A stretch of DNA of 6,850 bases from 4484-232 sp964486555 (GTDB taxonomy: Bacteria; Thermotogota; Thermotogae; Thermotogales; Thermotogaceae), in assembly GCA_964486555.1 (NCBI GenBank), contig CAZANP010000079.1, positions 1 through 6,850 on the forward strand. Direction: 5' to 3'. Of this stretch, positions 1 to 6,498 are shown one piece after another. The stretch's first letter is position 1; the number at the start of each line of letters is the position of its first letter. The position numbers and the translations under genes were made by a program. Below the pieces are notes generated by a model. The model was not told where the DNA came from, searched no databases, and saw only the letters and a list, made by a program, of their open reading frames with translations.

Positions 1-923
1 ATTTTCTTCAGATCCAGCTTATAGAGAATTTCAGGATGTAAAATCTTCGCACACCAATACAATCCGAGTATCCACTTTGGACACGGGTCTATCCAGTTCT
101 CGCCATCGTTTGGTACTATGTAAACCCTACCTTCTCTGGCAGCTTTAGTCCTTTTCCACAGCGGATCTGCAAGGATGAATTCCTTTGCCCTTTGAGCGAA
201 ACTCCTGTACTGTATGATGAGGATAACATCAGGATCCCATCGAGCGACCTGTTCTGCATTGATGGTTTTTTTGCCGCGAAGATCTCTGGAGACACAGATA
301 CCTCCTGCAAGTTCCACCAATTTGCTTTGGAACATATCACCACCGAACGTTCTGTAAGAGTGGGTTTTCCCGTCGTAGAAAACTATCAAAACCGATGGTT
401 TTGTAGAAATACCTTTCACATAATCTTTCAGATCGGATAAGCTCTTTGAATAGTAATTTATTATCTCTTCGGCTTTTTCCTCTTTTCCAAAAATTTTCCC
501 AAGAATCCGTATCGTGTTATTTATATCTTCAACGCTTTCCAGCTTCACGAAAACCACAGGTATCCCAAGAGCTTCCAGCTGCTTCATATCTCTCTGATTC
601 GCCTGCCAGTAGGCCGATATCACAACCTGAGGGTTTTCTTTTTTCACAAACTCGATGTTCAAACTTCTACCTTTCAAAACCTTATATTGAACCTTCTCAT
701 CGAGCAACTTGTAGAATTCTTTACCAAGGAACATACCTGCATAAAATTTGTCTCCTTCTCCCAACAGGTATATGAATGGAGGAAGGAGTCCATAGTTTGC
801 AATAACCTTTTTGACAGGCTCCTCTATATGCACGATCCTTCCCAGCGAATCCGTCACTGTAACACCAAATCCTAAAGACACAATAAATAGAGTAAAAACA
901 AATATGGGAAAGAGCTTTCCCAT
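1..923 (-). CDS. Periplasmic substrate-binding protein of an iron/corrinoid-type ABC transporter (3' end beyond window)
   Basis: Reading the minus strand from ATG at 923-921 gives 307 uninterrupted codons to the window edge, with no stop reached. Residues 1-20 form a short basic start and hydrophobic core (a Sec signal peptide). I see no lipobox cysteine at its end, so the protein is probably soluble or anchored by its signal rather than a classical lipoprotein. The mature start VTDSLGRIVHIEEPVKKVI (22-40) is the hallmark opening of the BtuF/FepB/FhuD-like family (Peripla_BP_2, PF01497). Later family blocks are ENPQVVIS (96-103), the hinge strand IPVVFV (121-126), INAEQVARWDPDVILI (221-236) and DPLWKR...REGRVYIVP (253-271). 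Such proteins deliver ferric siderophore, heme or cobalamin to a permease/ATPase pair; the ligand cannot be read from sequence. Permease and ATPase genes would lie left of the window. AGAGGTGAT lies 4 bases before the ATG. The gene starts 24 bases after the fliI stop, so co-transcription is plausible although no flagellar role is known. Confidence 0.9.
   Translation of the reverse strand, partial: MGKLFPIFVFTLFIVSLGFGVTVTDSLGRIVHIEEPVKKVIANYGLLPPFIYLLGEGDKFYAGMFLGKEFYKLLDEKVQYKVLKGRSLNIEFVKKENPQVVISAYWQANQRDMKQLEALGIPVVFVKLESVEDINNTIRILGKIFGKEEKAEEIINYYSKSLSDLKDYVKGISTKPSVLIVFYDGKTHSYRTFGGDMFQSKLVELAGGICVSRDLRGKKTINAEQVARWDPDVILIIQYRSFAQRAKEFILADPLWKRTKAAREGRVYIVPNDGENWIDPCPKWILGLYWCAKILHPEILYKLDLKK
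904..923. repeat. Perfect 9-bp inverted repeat over the start codon of the binding-protein gene
   Basis: ATGGGAAAG and CTTTCCCAT are exact reverse complements separated by two bases. On the coding (minus) strand the dyad begins with the ATG itself and covers codons 1 to 7. In RNA it could fold as an 8-bp stem with a GCUC loop and hide the start codon; in DNA it could be an operator. Function is inference; the dyad itself is directly visible. Confidence 0.6.
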
Positions 924-947
924 CGGTATCACCTCTGCATTATCTGT

Positions 948-2264
948 TCACATGTTTGCAAGTTCTACAAGTTTCTCAACCGTCTCTTCGAAAGAAGTTT
1001 TCTCGTACATTCCCTGTCTTAGGAAATCGTTTATTTTATCTATCATCTCTATGGCTTTATCTATCTTGGGATTTGTGCCCATCTTGTAAGCTCCTATATC
1101 TATGAGATCTTTCGCATCCTGATATGTTGCCAGAAGATCTCTGAGCTTCCCTGCTGATTCATAGTGCTCATCACTCACAACTTCTATCATGAGCCTGCTC
1201 ACACTCGCAAGAACATCAACAGCGGGATAATGATTGGCCTCTGCGAGTTCTCTTGAGAGTATTATGTGACCATCAACTATCGACCTTACAGTATCCGTTA
1301 TGGGTTCCATGAGGTCATCTCCTTCGACCAAAACCGTGTATATCGCTGTTATGCTTCCTTTATCCGAGTTTCCAGCTCTTTCGAGGATCTTGGGAAGATT
1401 TGCAAAGACGCTGGGAGGGTATCCCCTGGTGGTGGGAGGCTCTCCTATAGCAAGTCCTATCTCTCTTTGTGCCATCGCCCATCTTGTCAGAGAATCCACC
1501 ATGAGCAGAACGTCATATCCCTGATCCCGGAAGAATTCCGCTATACTGGTAGCGGTATAAAGGGATTTCACACGCAGAAGCGCCGGTTGATCCGACGTTG
1601 AAACCACAAGAACAGACCTTTTCAATCCATCCTCTCCAAGATCCCTCTCTATGAACTCTCTGACCTCCCTTCCCCTCTCACCTATCAGCGCTATGACGTT
1701 TATATCTGCACTCGTGTTTCTTGCTATCATCCCAAGAAGAATACTCTTTCCAACGCCACTTCCAGCAAATATCCCCATCCTTTGCCCTTTTCCTATGGTT
1801 ATGAACCCATCTATAGCTCTCACGCCAACTGATAGTGGTTCTGTTATCCTCTTTCTTTTCAAAGGATGAGGAGGGTCATTGACGAGAGGATACCTTTGGG
1901 ATGGAACGAAAGGTTTCCCATCGATGGGCCTTCCAAGACCGTCCAGAATCCTTCCAAGCATATCGTTTGAAAGGCCAACATCCACGTTTCTCTCGGTTCT
2001 GACGACCTTACATCCTTGTTTGAGCCCAGAGACATCCTCATACGGCATCAGAAGAACGTGCCCCTCTCTGAAACCGACAACTTCTGCAAGAGCTCTCTCT
2101 CCGTTTCCAAGATATATCTTGCACATCTCCCCCAAAAAAGCGTCAGGGCCTTCCGATTCCACGGTGAGTCCCACTATCTTTATTACCTTTCCGTTCATCC
2201 TGTCGAGCTCTTCTTCCTCGATTCGATCTTTCAGCTTCCTTAAGATCTTCTCCGCCTCATTCAC
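948..2264 (-). CDS. fliI: FliI, ATPase of the flagellar type III export apparatus
   Basis: A 438-residue protein of normal FliI length. It is the ATPase that, as a hexamer at the cytoplasmic mouth of the export gate, helps unfold and feed flagellar substrates. Residues 25-92 are the beta-barrel N-terminal domain. The F1-like nucleotide-binding core carries Walker A AGSGVGKS (167-174), the GERGRE segment with likely catalytic Glu196, and Walker B DVLLMVD (251-257). RGYPPSVFANLPKILERAG (280-298) is the block that distinguishes FliI/type III ATPases from F1 beta subunits. About 360-438 forms the helical C-terminal domain. The start is GTG at 2264-2262, supported by GAGGAGGT 8 bases upstream. It overlaps the end of fliH by 8 bases (GTGAATGA), which implies translational coupling and matched amounts of ATPase and stalk. 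No fliJ follows within the window. The protein is intact with no missing key residue. Confidence 0.98.
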   Translation of the reverse strand: MNEAEKILRKLKDRIEEEELDRMNGKVIKIVGLTVESEGPDAFLGEMCKIYLGNGERALAEVVGFREGHVLLMPYEDVSGLKQGCKVVRTERNVDVGLSNDMLGRILDGLGRPIDGKPFVPSQRYPLVNDPPHPLKRKRITEPLSVGVRAIDGFITIGKGQRMGIFAGSGVGKSILLGMIARNTSADINVIALIGERGREVREFIERDLGEDGLKRSVLVVSTSDQPALLRVKSLYTATSIAEFFRDQGYDVLLMVDSLTRWAMAQREIGLAIGEPPTTRGYPPSVFANLPKILERAGNSDKGSITAIYTVLVEGDDLMEPITDTVRSIVDGHIILSRELAEANHYPAVDVLASVSRLMIEVVSDEHYESAGKLRDLLATYQDAKDLIDIGAYKMGTNPKIDKAIEMIDKINDFLRQGMYEKTSFEETVEKLVELANM

Positions 2265-2925
2265 TACCGATGACCTCCTCGATGATATCTTCGACTAACT
2301 TCCATTGGAACCCAAAAGTTTTGTCTATTATTCCAAGCTCAGTCTCAACAACGATTCCACCCTTTTCAACGTTTGGATCGAGTTTCATTTCTATACCGTT
2401 TCTTTCGAAATACTCTTTCAGGTCATTGGAGATCTTGGTAACATCATCTGGATTTATCCTGATCGTAACCCTTTTCATGGAAGCGATCTTTCCAAGAACA
2501 CTCCTTATCTTCCTTTCAACAATCTCTTCATCTATCGCCTTTTCGAGGATCTTTCTGAAGAGTACTTTCAATGTGGGAAGGATTAATTGTACCATTTTAT
2601 CGATCTCTCTATTTAAATTTTCTTCAAAATTCTTCACGATTTTATCGATCTTTTCTAACTTCTCGATGTATTCTCTCTCCAATTTCTCCACATCATTTTT
2701 CGCTCTCTCCAGCAGTTCTTTCTCCTGATCTTTAGCTTTTTTCAATATTTCCTCAGCTTCCTTCTTCGCTTTTTCGATGATCTCTCCTGCTCGTTCCTTT
2801 GCTTCCTTGAGAATCTTCTCCACATCCATTTCGATTTCTTTTCCTTTCTTTTCCTCCTCAACTGTCTCGACACTCCTGATTCTTGGAGAATCCACATAAA
2901 TTATCCTTTTCTTCTTTATGATCAC
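2257..2925 (-). CDS. fliH: FliH, stator/regulator of the flagellar export ATPase
   Basis: A 222-residue protein. FliH dimers bind the FliI N-terminus, restrain its ATPase activity and dock it to the export gate and C ring, in the manner of the peripheral stalk (b/delta or E/G subunits) of rotary ATPases. Residues 1-32 are a basic then acidic tail. Residues 33 to about 110 are a long charged helix with four exact 11-residue repeats starting at Ala42, 53, 64 and 75. The C-terminal part, about 111-222, is the FliH/V-ATPase E-like domain, recognised by VTIRINPDDV (153-162) and the GGIVVETELGIIDKTFGFQW block (189-208). Identity rests on this block and on its position between fliG and fliI, because the coiled coil alone is not diagnostic. 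The start is GTG at 2925-2923, overlapping the fliG stop by 4 bases (GTGA). An internal ATG at codon 33 has less support. Confidence 0.93.
   Translation of the reverse strand: MIIKKKRIIYVDSPRIRSVETVEEEKKGKEIEMDVEKILKEAKERAGEIIEKAKKEAEEILKKAKDQEKELLERAKNDVEKLEREYIEKLEKIDKIVKNFEENLNREIDKMVQLILPTLKVLFRKILEKAIDEEIVERKIRSVLGKIASMKRVTIRINPDDVTKISNDLKEYFERNGIEMKLDPNVEKGGIVVETELGIIDKTFGFQWKLVEDIIEEVIGSE
2273..2280 (-). promoter_or_regulatory. Ribosome binding site for the GTG start of fliI, inside fliH
   Basis: GAGGAGGT lies inside the final codons of fliH with 8 bases to GTG at 2264-2262. It is one of the strongest Shine-Dalgarno matches in the window and fixes the fliI start. Confidence 0.85.
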
Positions 2926-3932
2926 ATGATCAACTCCTCTCCGCCACCTCTTGCTATGACTATCTCACCGGCTTCCTCGAGTCTTCTTATGACAGAGATT
3001 ATCTTCTGCTGCGCTTCTTCAACGTCTTTCACACGAACTGGTCCCATGTACTCCATTTCATCCTTCAAAAGTTGAGCAGCCCTTTTTGACATGTTCCTGA
3101 ATATCTTCTCCTTCAACTCATCAGAAGCTCCCTTCAAAGCGACAGCCAGATCCTTGGTGTCAACTTCTCTCAGAACGAGTTGTACGGATCTATCGTCGAG
3201 TTTCAAGATGTCTTCAAAGACGAACATCTTCCTTCTTATCTCTTCCGCAAGCTCAGGATTGTCCGCAGCTAGTTTTTCCATGATACTCCTTTCAGTCGTT
3301 CTGTCGACGTTGTTCATTATCTCTGCTGCGGTATCTATTCCACCGATCTTACTGAAACTCTGCCCCACGAATCCCGATAATTTCTTCTCGAGGTTTCTCT
3401 CAATTTCCCTCACAATATCAGGGGATGTTCTTTCAAGAAGCGCTATCCTTTTCAAAACCTCAACTTGAAGATCCTCGGGCAGAGAACCCAAAACCTGAGC
3501 CGCAAGATCTGGTTCAAGATAACTCAAAACCAGAGCGACAGTTTGTGGATGTTCATTTTGAAGGAAATTAACTATTTGAACGGGGTCCGCTGTTTTTATG
3601 AAATCGAATGGCTTTACCTGCAAACTCGATACGAGCCTTTCTATGATCTTCGCTGCTTTTTCTGGCCCAAAAGCTCTTTCCAGAACCTCTTTTGCGTATT
3701 CAAGGCCTCCCTTTGCTATCATTTCCTTTGCTCTCATTATATTCTGAAATTCTTGAAGAACCGTCCTTCTTTCTTCATCTGAGACGCTCCCAACGTTCGC
3801 TATCTCTATTGTCAGCTGCTCAACAGTTTCATCGTCCAGGTGTTTCAGAACCTGGGCGGCTTTGTCTGGACCAAGTATGACGAGAAGAATCGCTGCTTTT
3901 CTTCTACCTGTGAGTTCCTTCTTCTCAGGCAT
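2922..3932 (-). CDS. fliG: FliG, flagellar rotor/switch protein
   Basis: A 336-residue protein, full length for the family. FliG sits between the MS ring and FliM, transmits torque from the stator and takes part in direction switching. Residues 1-100 are the FliF-binding N-terminal domain. The middle domain carries the FliM-binding EHPQT motif (127-131). The GGID segment (197-200) lies in the linker before the C-terminal domain. MFVF (236-239) is the conserved MFxF hinge motif. The torque helix region DDRSVQLVLREVD...MSKRAAQLLKDE...GPVR (246-300) retains the charged set expected from E. coli work: Arg284, Asp291, Glu292 and Arg300. The protein closely resembles T. maritima FliG, a model for structural work on the rotor (recalled, not searched). 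ATG at 3932-3930 lies 3 bases past the fliF stop, with AAAGGGGA about 9 bases upstream, so the gene is tightly coupled to its binding partner fliF. Confidence 0.98.
   Translation of the reverse strand: MPEKKELTGRRKAAILLVILGPDKAAQVLKHLDDETVEQLTIEIANVGSVSDEERRTVLQEFQNIMRAKEMIAKGGLEYAKEVLERAFGPEKAAKIIERLVSSLQVKPFDFIKTADPVQIVNFLQNEHPQTVALVLSYLEPDLAAQVLGSLPEDLQVEVLKRIALLERTSPDIVREIERNLEKKLSGFVGQSFSKIGGIDTAAEIMNNVDRTTERSIMEKLAADNPELAEEIRRKMFVFEDILKLDDRSVQLVLREVDTKDLAVALKGASDELKEKIFRNMSKRAAQLLKDEMEYMGPVRVKDVEEAQQKIISVIRRLEEAGEIVIARGGGEELIM
2934..2941 (-). promoter_or_regulatory. Ribosome binding site for the GTG start of fliH, inside fliG
   Basis: GAGAGGAG lies within the last codons of fliG, 8 bases before GTG at 2925-2923. 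It supports the long FliH form starting at the 4-base overlap rather than the internal ATG at codon 33. Confidence 0.75.
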
Positions 3933-3935
3933 ACA

Positions 3936-5543
3936 TCACGTTCCCCTTTCGTAGAACCAAAGTTTTACAACCTCTGCAACTTCCTCTGGAGATCTTCCAT
4001 ATATCCTCTCGAGCTCTTCTCTGAGTTCTGCAAGTCTCTTTTCTTCCGGCGTGAGTTCCTTCTCTTCCTCTTCCAATGCTTTCCTTAGCTCTTCCTCCAG
4101 TTTCTTTCTTCTCTCTTCTGCCATCTTTCGTGCTTTTGCTCTTCTTATCTGAAGTGACATTAGGTAAATTATGAAAAAGCTCAAGATTCCAAGGAGTGTA
4201 ACACCGATTGCAAACATTGTAAATTTTCTCTTTTTCTTCATCTCTTCGATCATTTGCTGATAAGCGAGTTCAAACGTTCTGTCAAACGGCAGGAACGCAA
4301 CAGAAACCGTGAGGGACGATTCTGGAGTACTCGCTTTTATACCCTTCTCCACTAGATCTGAGACCAATGAGGCCCATTCGGACAGTGGTTTTTTCATACC
4401 GGATAAGGTAGTTGACGATGAATCTATGATAACGGAGACGGAAAGTGCCGAGATCTCCCCTTCATGATTTTCAACGATCTTTTCAAGGATTTCATTTATC
4501 TCGTAGTTCGTTATGGTTTTACTCCTCTCGTAAGTACTCGTTCCAGCTCCCGTTATACTTGGATACGTCAGTGGTGGTATGTTCGATTCTGTTCCGACAG
4601 GCCCTCCAACTGCGGGGACATTCGTGGATTTTTCCGTTTCAACTTCCTGGCTTCTCACAAGTCCTCCTCTTTTGACAGGAGACTCGTACTTTTTGAGCTC
4701 CTTTTCTATCTTCTTCCAATTCAACCTCACATCCGGAATGACCTCAACCCTTCCCATTCCAAAAACATTTTCCAGTGTTTTTTTGAGTTTCTTTTTATAG
4801 TAGTCTTCAAGCTGAAATTTCAGTTCTATCCTCGTTGAAGCAAGAGCGGCCGCTCCTTCAGATATAACTCTGTCACTCAAAACTCTCGAGAGATTGTCAA
4901 CCACTTTTACATTTTCGAGTTTCAACCCTTCAACAGCTCCTGCGACAAGCTCCATTATTCCCTTTATCTGCTCTTTCGAAAGGTCAACACCAGGCTCCAG
5001 AACCAAAAGGACCGAAGCTCTTGGTTCTGCCATCTCTCCTCGAACGTAGTATGTATACTTTGGAAGGACAAGGTGGACCCTTGCACTTCTTACACCTCTT
5101 ATGGTCATTATACTCCTTTCAAGCTCACCCTGGAGCGCTATCTGATACCTCACTTGCTTGTCGAAACTCGTGGCACCCCAGGCTTGTGTTTCCAATATCT
5201 CAAACCCTTTAGTTGTTGCACCCAGAACTCCAGCAGAGGCGAGTTTCATTCTCACTTCGTACACGTTGTACTTGTCGGGGATCAATATCCTTCCACCTGC
5301 TTCGACTTTGTAAGGTATGTTCATCTCCTCTAGTTTTTGAACTATGTATCCAGCTTCTTCCTCACTCACACCACTGAGGAGGAGTCTGTAAGTCGGCGTG
5401 ACACTCACCACGATGAGAACTATTGCGGTTACAAGGACAGCTCCTAAAGTCCCTCCCACTAATATTTTCTTGGATGTTTCAAGGCCTTTCCATTTTTCGA
5501 GAAGGTTTGAGAAAAAGTTCCTCAGGATCTCCAATATGTTCAA
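3936..5543 (-). CDS. fliF: FliF, flagellar MS-ring protein
   Basis: A 535-residue inner-membrane protein that forms the MS ring, the assembly base for rotor, rod and export gate. Residues 1-24 are cytoplasmic and TM1 spans about 27-47. The YscJ/FliF ring-building domains follow (about 50-225), including the SAGVLGATTKGFEIL-type loop at 103-117 and LERSIMTIRGVRSARVHLVLP (141-161). The FliF C-terminal domain runs about 245-420, broken by a low-complexity Gly/Pro/Ser/Thr stretch at about 290-345, which in the family protrudes from the ring. TM2 is about 441-463. A highly charged Lys/Glu helix (466-515) then leads to SPEEVAEVVKLWFYER (518-533), the FliG-binding tail. The start is TTG at 5543-5541: GGAGGGGT lies 5 bases upstream, no in-frame ATG or GTG precedes it, and an in-frame TAA occurs 10 codons upstream (5573-5571). 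It begins 22 bases after the transglycosylase stop, and fliE is absent from its common position before fliF. Confidence 0.98.
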   Translation of the reverse strand: MNILEILRNFFSNLLEKWKGLETSKKILVGGTLGAVLVTAIVLIVVSVTPTYRLLLSGVSEEEAGYIVQKLEEMNIPYKVEAGGRILIPDKYNVYEVRMKLASAGVLGATTKGFEILETQAWGATSFDKQVRYQIALQGELERSIMTIRGVRSARVHLVLPKYTYYVRGEMAEPRASVLLVLEPGVDLSKEQIKGIMELVAGAVEGLKLENVKVVDNLSRVLSDRVISEGAAALASTRIELKFQLEDYYKKKLKKTLENVFGMGRVEVIPDVRLNWKKIEKELKKYESPVKRGGLVRSQEVETEKSTNVPAVGGPVGTESNIPPLTYPSITGAGTSTYERSKTITNYEINEILEKIVENHEGEISALSVSVIIDSSSTTLSGMKKPLSEWASLVSDLVEKGIKASTPESSLTVSVAFLPFDRTFELAYQQMIEEMKKKRKFTMFAIGVTLLGILSFFIIYLMSLQIRRAKARKMAEERRKKLEEELRKALEEEEKELTPEEKRLAELREELERIYGRSPEEVAEVVKLWFYERGT

Positions 5544-5548
5544 GGCCC

Positions 5549-5556
5549 ACCCCTCC
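5549..5556 (-). promoter_or_regulatory. Ribosome binding site for the TTG start of fliF
   Basis: GGAGGGGT ends 5 bases before TTG at 5543-5541. The next in-frame codons upstream contain no start and run into TAA, so this site supports an uncommon TTG initiation codon. Confidence 0.85.
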
Positions 5557-5565
5557 GGCTCAAAG

Positions 5566-6432
5566 TTATTTTATCACAACGTTAATAACCAGTTCAGAAG
5601 GTAAAAAGGAAAATCGAAGGTCAAATTTTCCAAGATCGAGTAACATAGAAGCCGATAGGAACTCTTTCCCTATCAGAAACTCCAAGTTGTTTCTTCTGCT
5701 CACAAAGGATGTTCCTACTTTTAGACTCCTCTCATCCATTCGAAAGATCAAGGAAAAGTAATGAGCCATCCTGAGATCTACTCTTCCACATGGATTTTCG
5801 GAAATGAAGATACTCCAATCGAGAAATCCCAAAACCGATGATGTTATCGAAATGTAAGGCTTTATGGAACCATTTTTATAGACGATACCAGGTGATAAAG
5901 CGATGGTATCTTTTACTCTACTATCCTTTACCCTCCCAACTTTTTCCAGGACTTTCTTCACGTATTCCTTGCCAGCATTCGATATCCTACCTTTTCTCAC
6001 ATTCTCAGGACCATCATGGTAAGCAAGTAGCACTTTTTCGAGGCTTTTGAACTCATTCTTCAATTTCTCAATATATCTCCAAGCACCTCCTGATGCTTCC
6101 CAGGGATTGTAAGGGTTGTTCACACCCAGATCTTTCGCTGTTTCCGGCATCAATTGAAAAAGACCCATCGCCCCAGCTTTAGAGAGTGCGTGGATTTTAA
6201 AGGATGATTCAACCTCGGCCACAGCTTTCATGAGCTCTTTGTCACAGTTTCTTGGAAGAAAGAGTTCCAAAGGAACTGTGGGGAAAAACAATATTTTATT
6301 GTATTGGAAACCCAACGTGCCTTTTCCAAGAAGTATCTCGAAGGAATCTTCCTTCAGCGTGAGAAGATATATGGGATCGGAAAGCAGGATAGATACCAGG
6401 AATAGGAAAAAGAGGATCATCGCCTTTTGCAT
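5566..6432 (-). CDS. Secreted lytic transglycosylase (SLT family) with beta-rich C-terminal extension, head of the flagellar operon
   Basis: A 288-residue protein. Residues 1-18 are a hydrophobic signal sequence (MQKAMILFFLFLVSILLS). The SLT domain covers about 62-165: VESSF (74-78) with probable catalytic Glu75, then ALSKAGAMGLFQLMPETAKDLG (82-103), the standard SLT core, and AYHDGPENV (137-145) where the family usually has AYNAGPG. Such enzymes cleave the MurNAc-GlcNAc bond of peptidoglycan to 1,6-anhydro products. About 175-288 alternates hydrophobic and polar residues like amphipathic beta strands and matches no domain I know. Being first in line before fliF, it probably opens the wall for the flagellar rod, a role filled elsewhere by FlgJ or SltF; that is inference. 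The ATG at 6432 is chosen because AGGAGG lies 7 bases upstream and the signal peptide follows at once. The open frame continues upstream to 6594 but that part overlaps the divergent gene and has no signal character. Confidence 0.88.
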   Translation of the reverse strand: MQKAMILFFLFLVSILLSDPIYLLTLKEDSFEILLGKGTLGFQYNKILFFPTVPLELFLPRNCDKELMKAVAEVESSFKIHALSKAGAMGLFQLMPETAKDLGVNNPYNPWEASGGAWRYIEKLKNEFKSLEKVLLAYHDGPENVRKGRISNAGKEYVKKVLEKVGRVKDSRVKDTIALSPGIVYKNGSIKPYISITSSVLGFLDWSIFISENPCGRVDLRMAHYFSLIFRMDERSLKVGTSFVSRRNNLEFLIGKEFLSASMLLDLGKFDLRFSFLPSELVINVVIK

Positions 6433-6439
6433 ATTTGTG

Positions 6440-6445
6440 CCTCCT
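6440..6445 (-). promoter_or_regulatory. Ribosome binding site that fixes the transglycosylase start
   Basis: AGGAGG with a 7-base spacer to the ATG at 6432-6430. It is the reason for preferring this start over the longer open frame reaching 6594. Confidence 0.85.
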
Positions 6446-6461
6446 GACCTCAAAAAGGTCA
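6445..6461 (-). repeat. Inverted repeat in the transglycosylase leader, abutting its ribosome binding site
   Basis: TGACCT-N5-AGGTCA is a perfect 6-bp dyad. In the minus-strand transcript its second arm ends on the first base of the AGGAGG ribosome binding site (6445-6440). It may be a leader hairpin that affects ribosome access, or a protein-binding half-site pair; nothing in the sequence decides between these. Confidence 0.5.
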
Positions 6462-6470
6462 CTTTCCTTG

Positions 6471-6498
6471 TTGAAAATTCTATCACCATATCTATGAT
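6471..6498 (+). promoter_or_regulatory. Candidate sigma-70 promoter for the HEPN gene
   Basis: TTGAAA (6471-6476) and TATGAT (6493-6498) are spaced by 16 bases, close to the housekeeping consensus TTGACA-N17-TATAAT (5/6 at each element). Transcription would start near 6505, leaving a short leader with the GGTGAT ribosome binding site. The -10 element lies inside the spacer of the opposing sigma-28-like site. Confidence 0.55.

Noticed and set aside
116..343. A 75-codon minus-strand open frame.
   Set aside because: It lies wholly inside the binding-protein gene in another frame, and its translation resembles no protein family.
924..947. A possible terminator between fliI and the binding-protein gene.
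   Set aside because: The 24-base gap has no GC-rich stem followed by a T-run; the nearby palindrome lies inside the next coding region and lacks a T-run.
1879..2298. A 139-codon plus-strand open frame across the fliI/fliH junction.
   Set aside because: Antisense shadow of two recognised genes; low-complexity Ser/Pro/Phe composition and no domain.
2270..2728. A 152-codon plus-strand open frame opposite fliH.
   Set aside because: Its Ser/Phe/Ile-rich translation is what the reverse complement of a Lys/Glu-rich coiled coil produces. It has no convincing ribosome binding site and sits opposite a well-supported gene.
3925..3936. An ATG in another frame at 3936-3934 that could start a three-codon peptide (Met-Tyr-Ala-stop) over the fliG start.
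   Set aside because: It arises from the TGATG junction after fliF. Nothing supports a functional minigene, and fliG has its own ATG at 3932 with a Shine-Dalgarno site.
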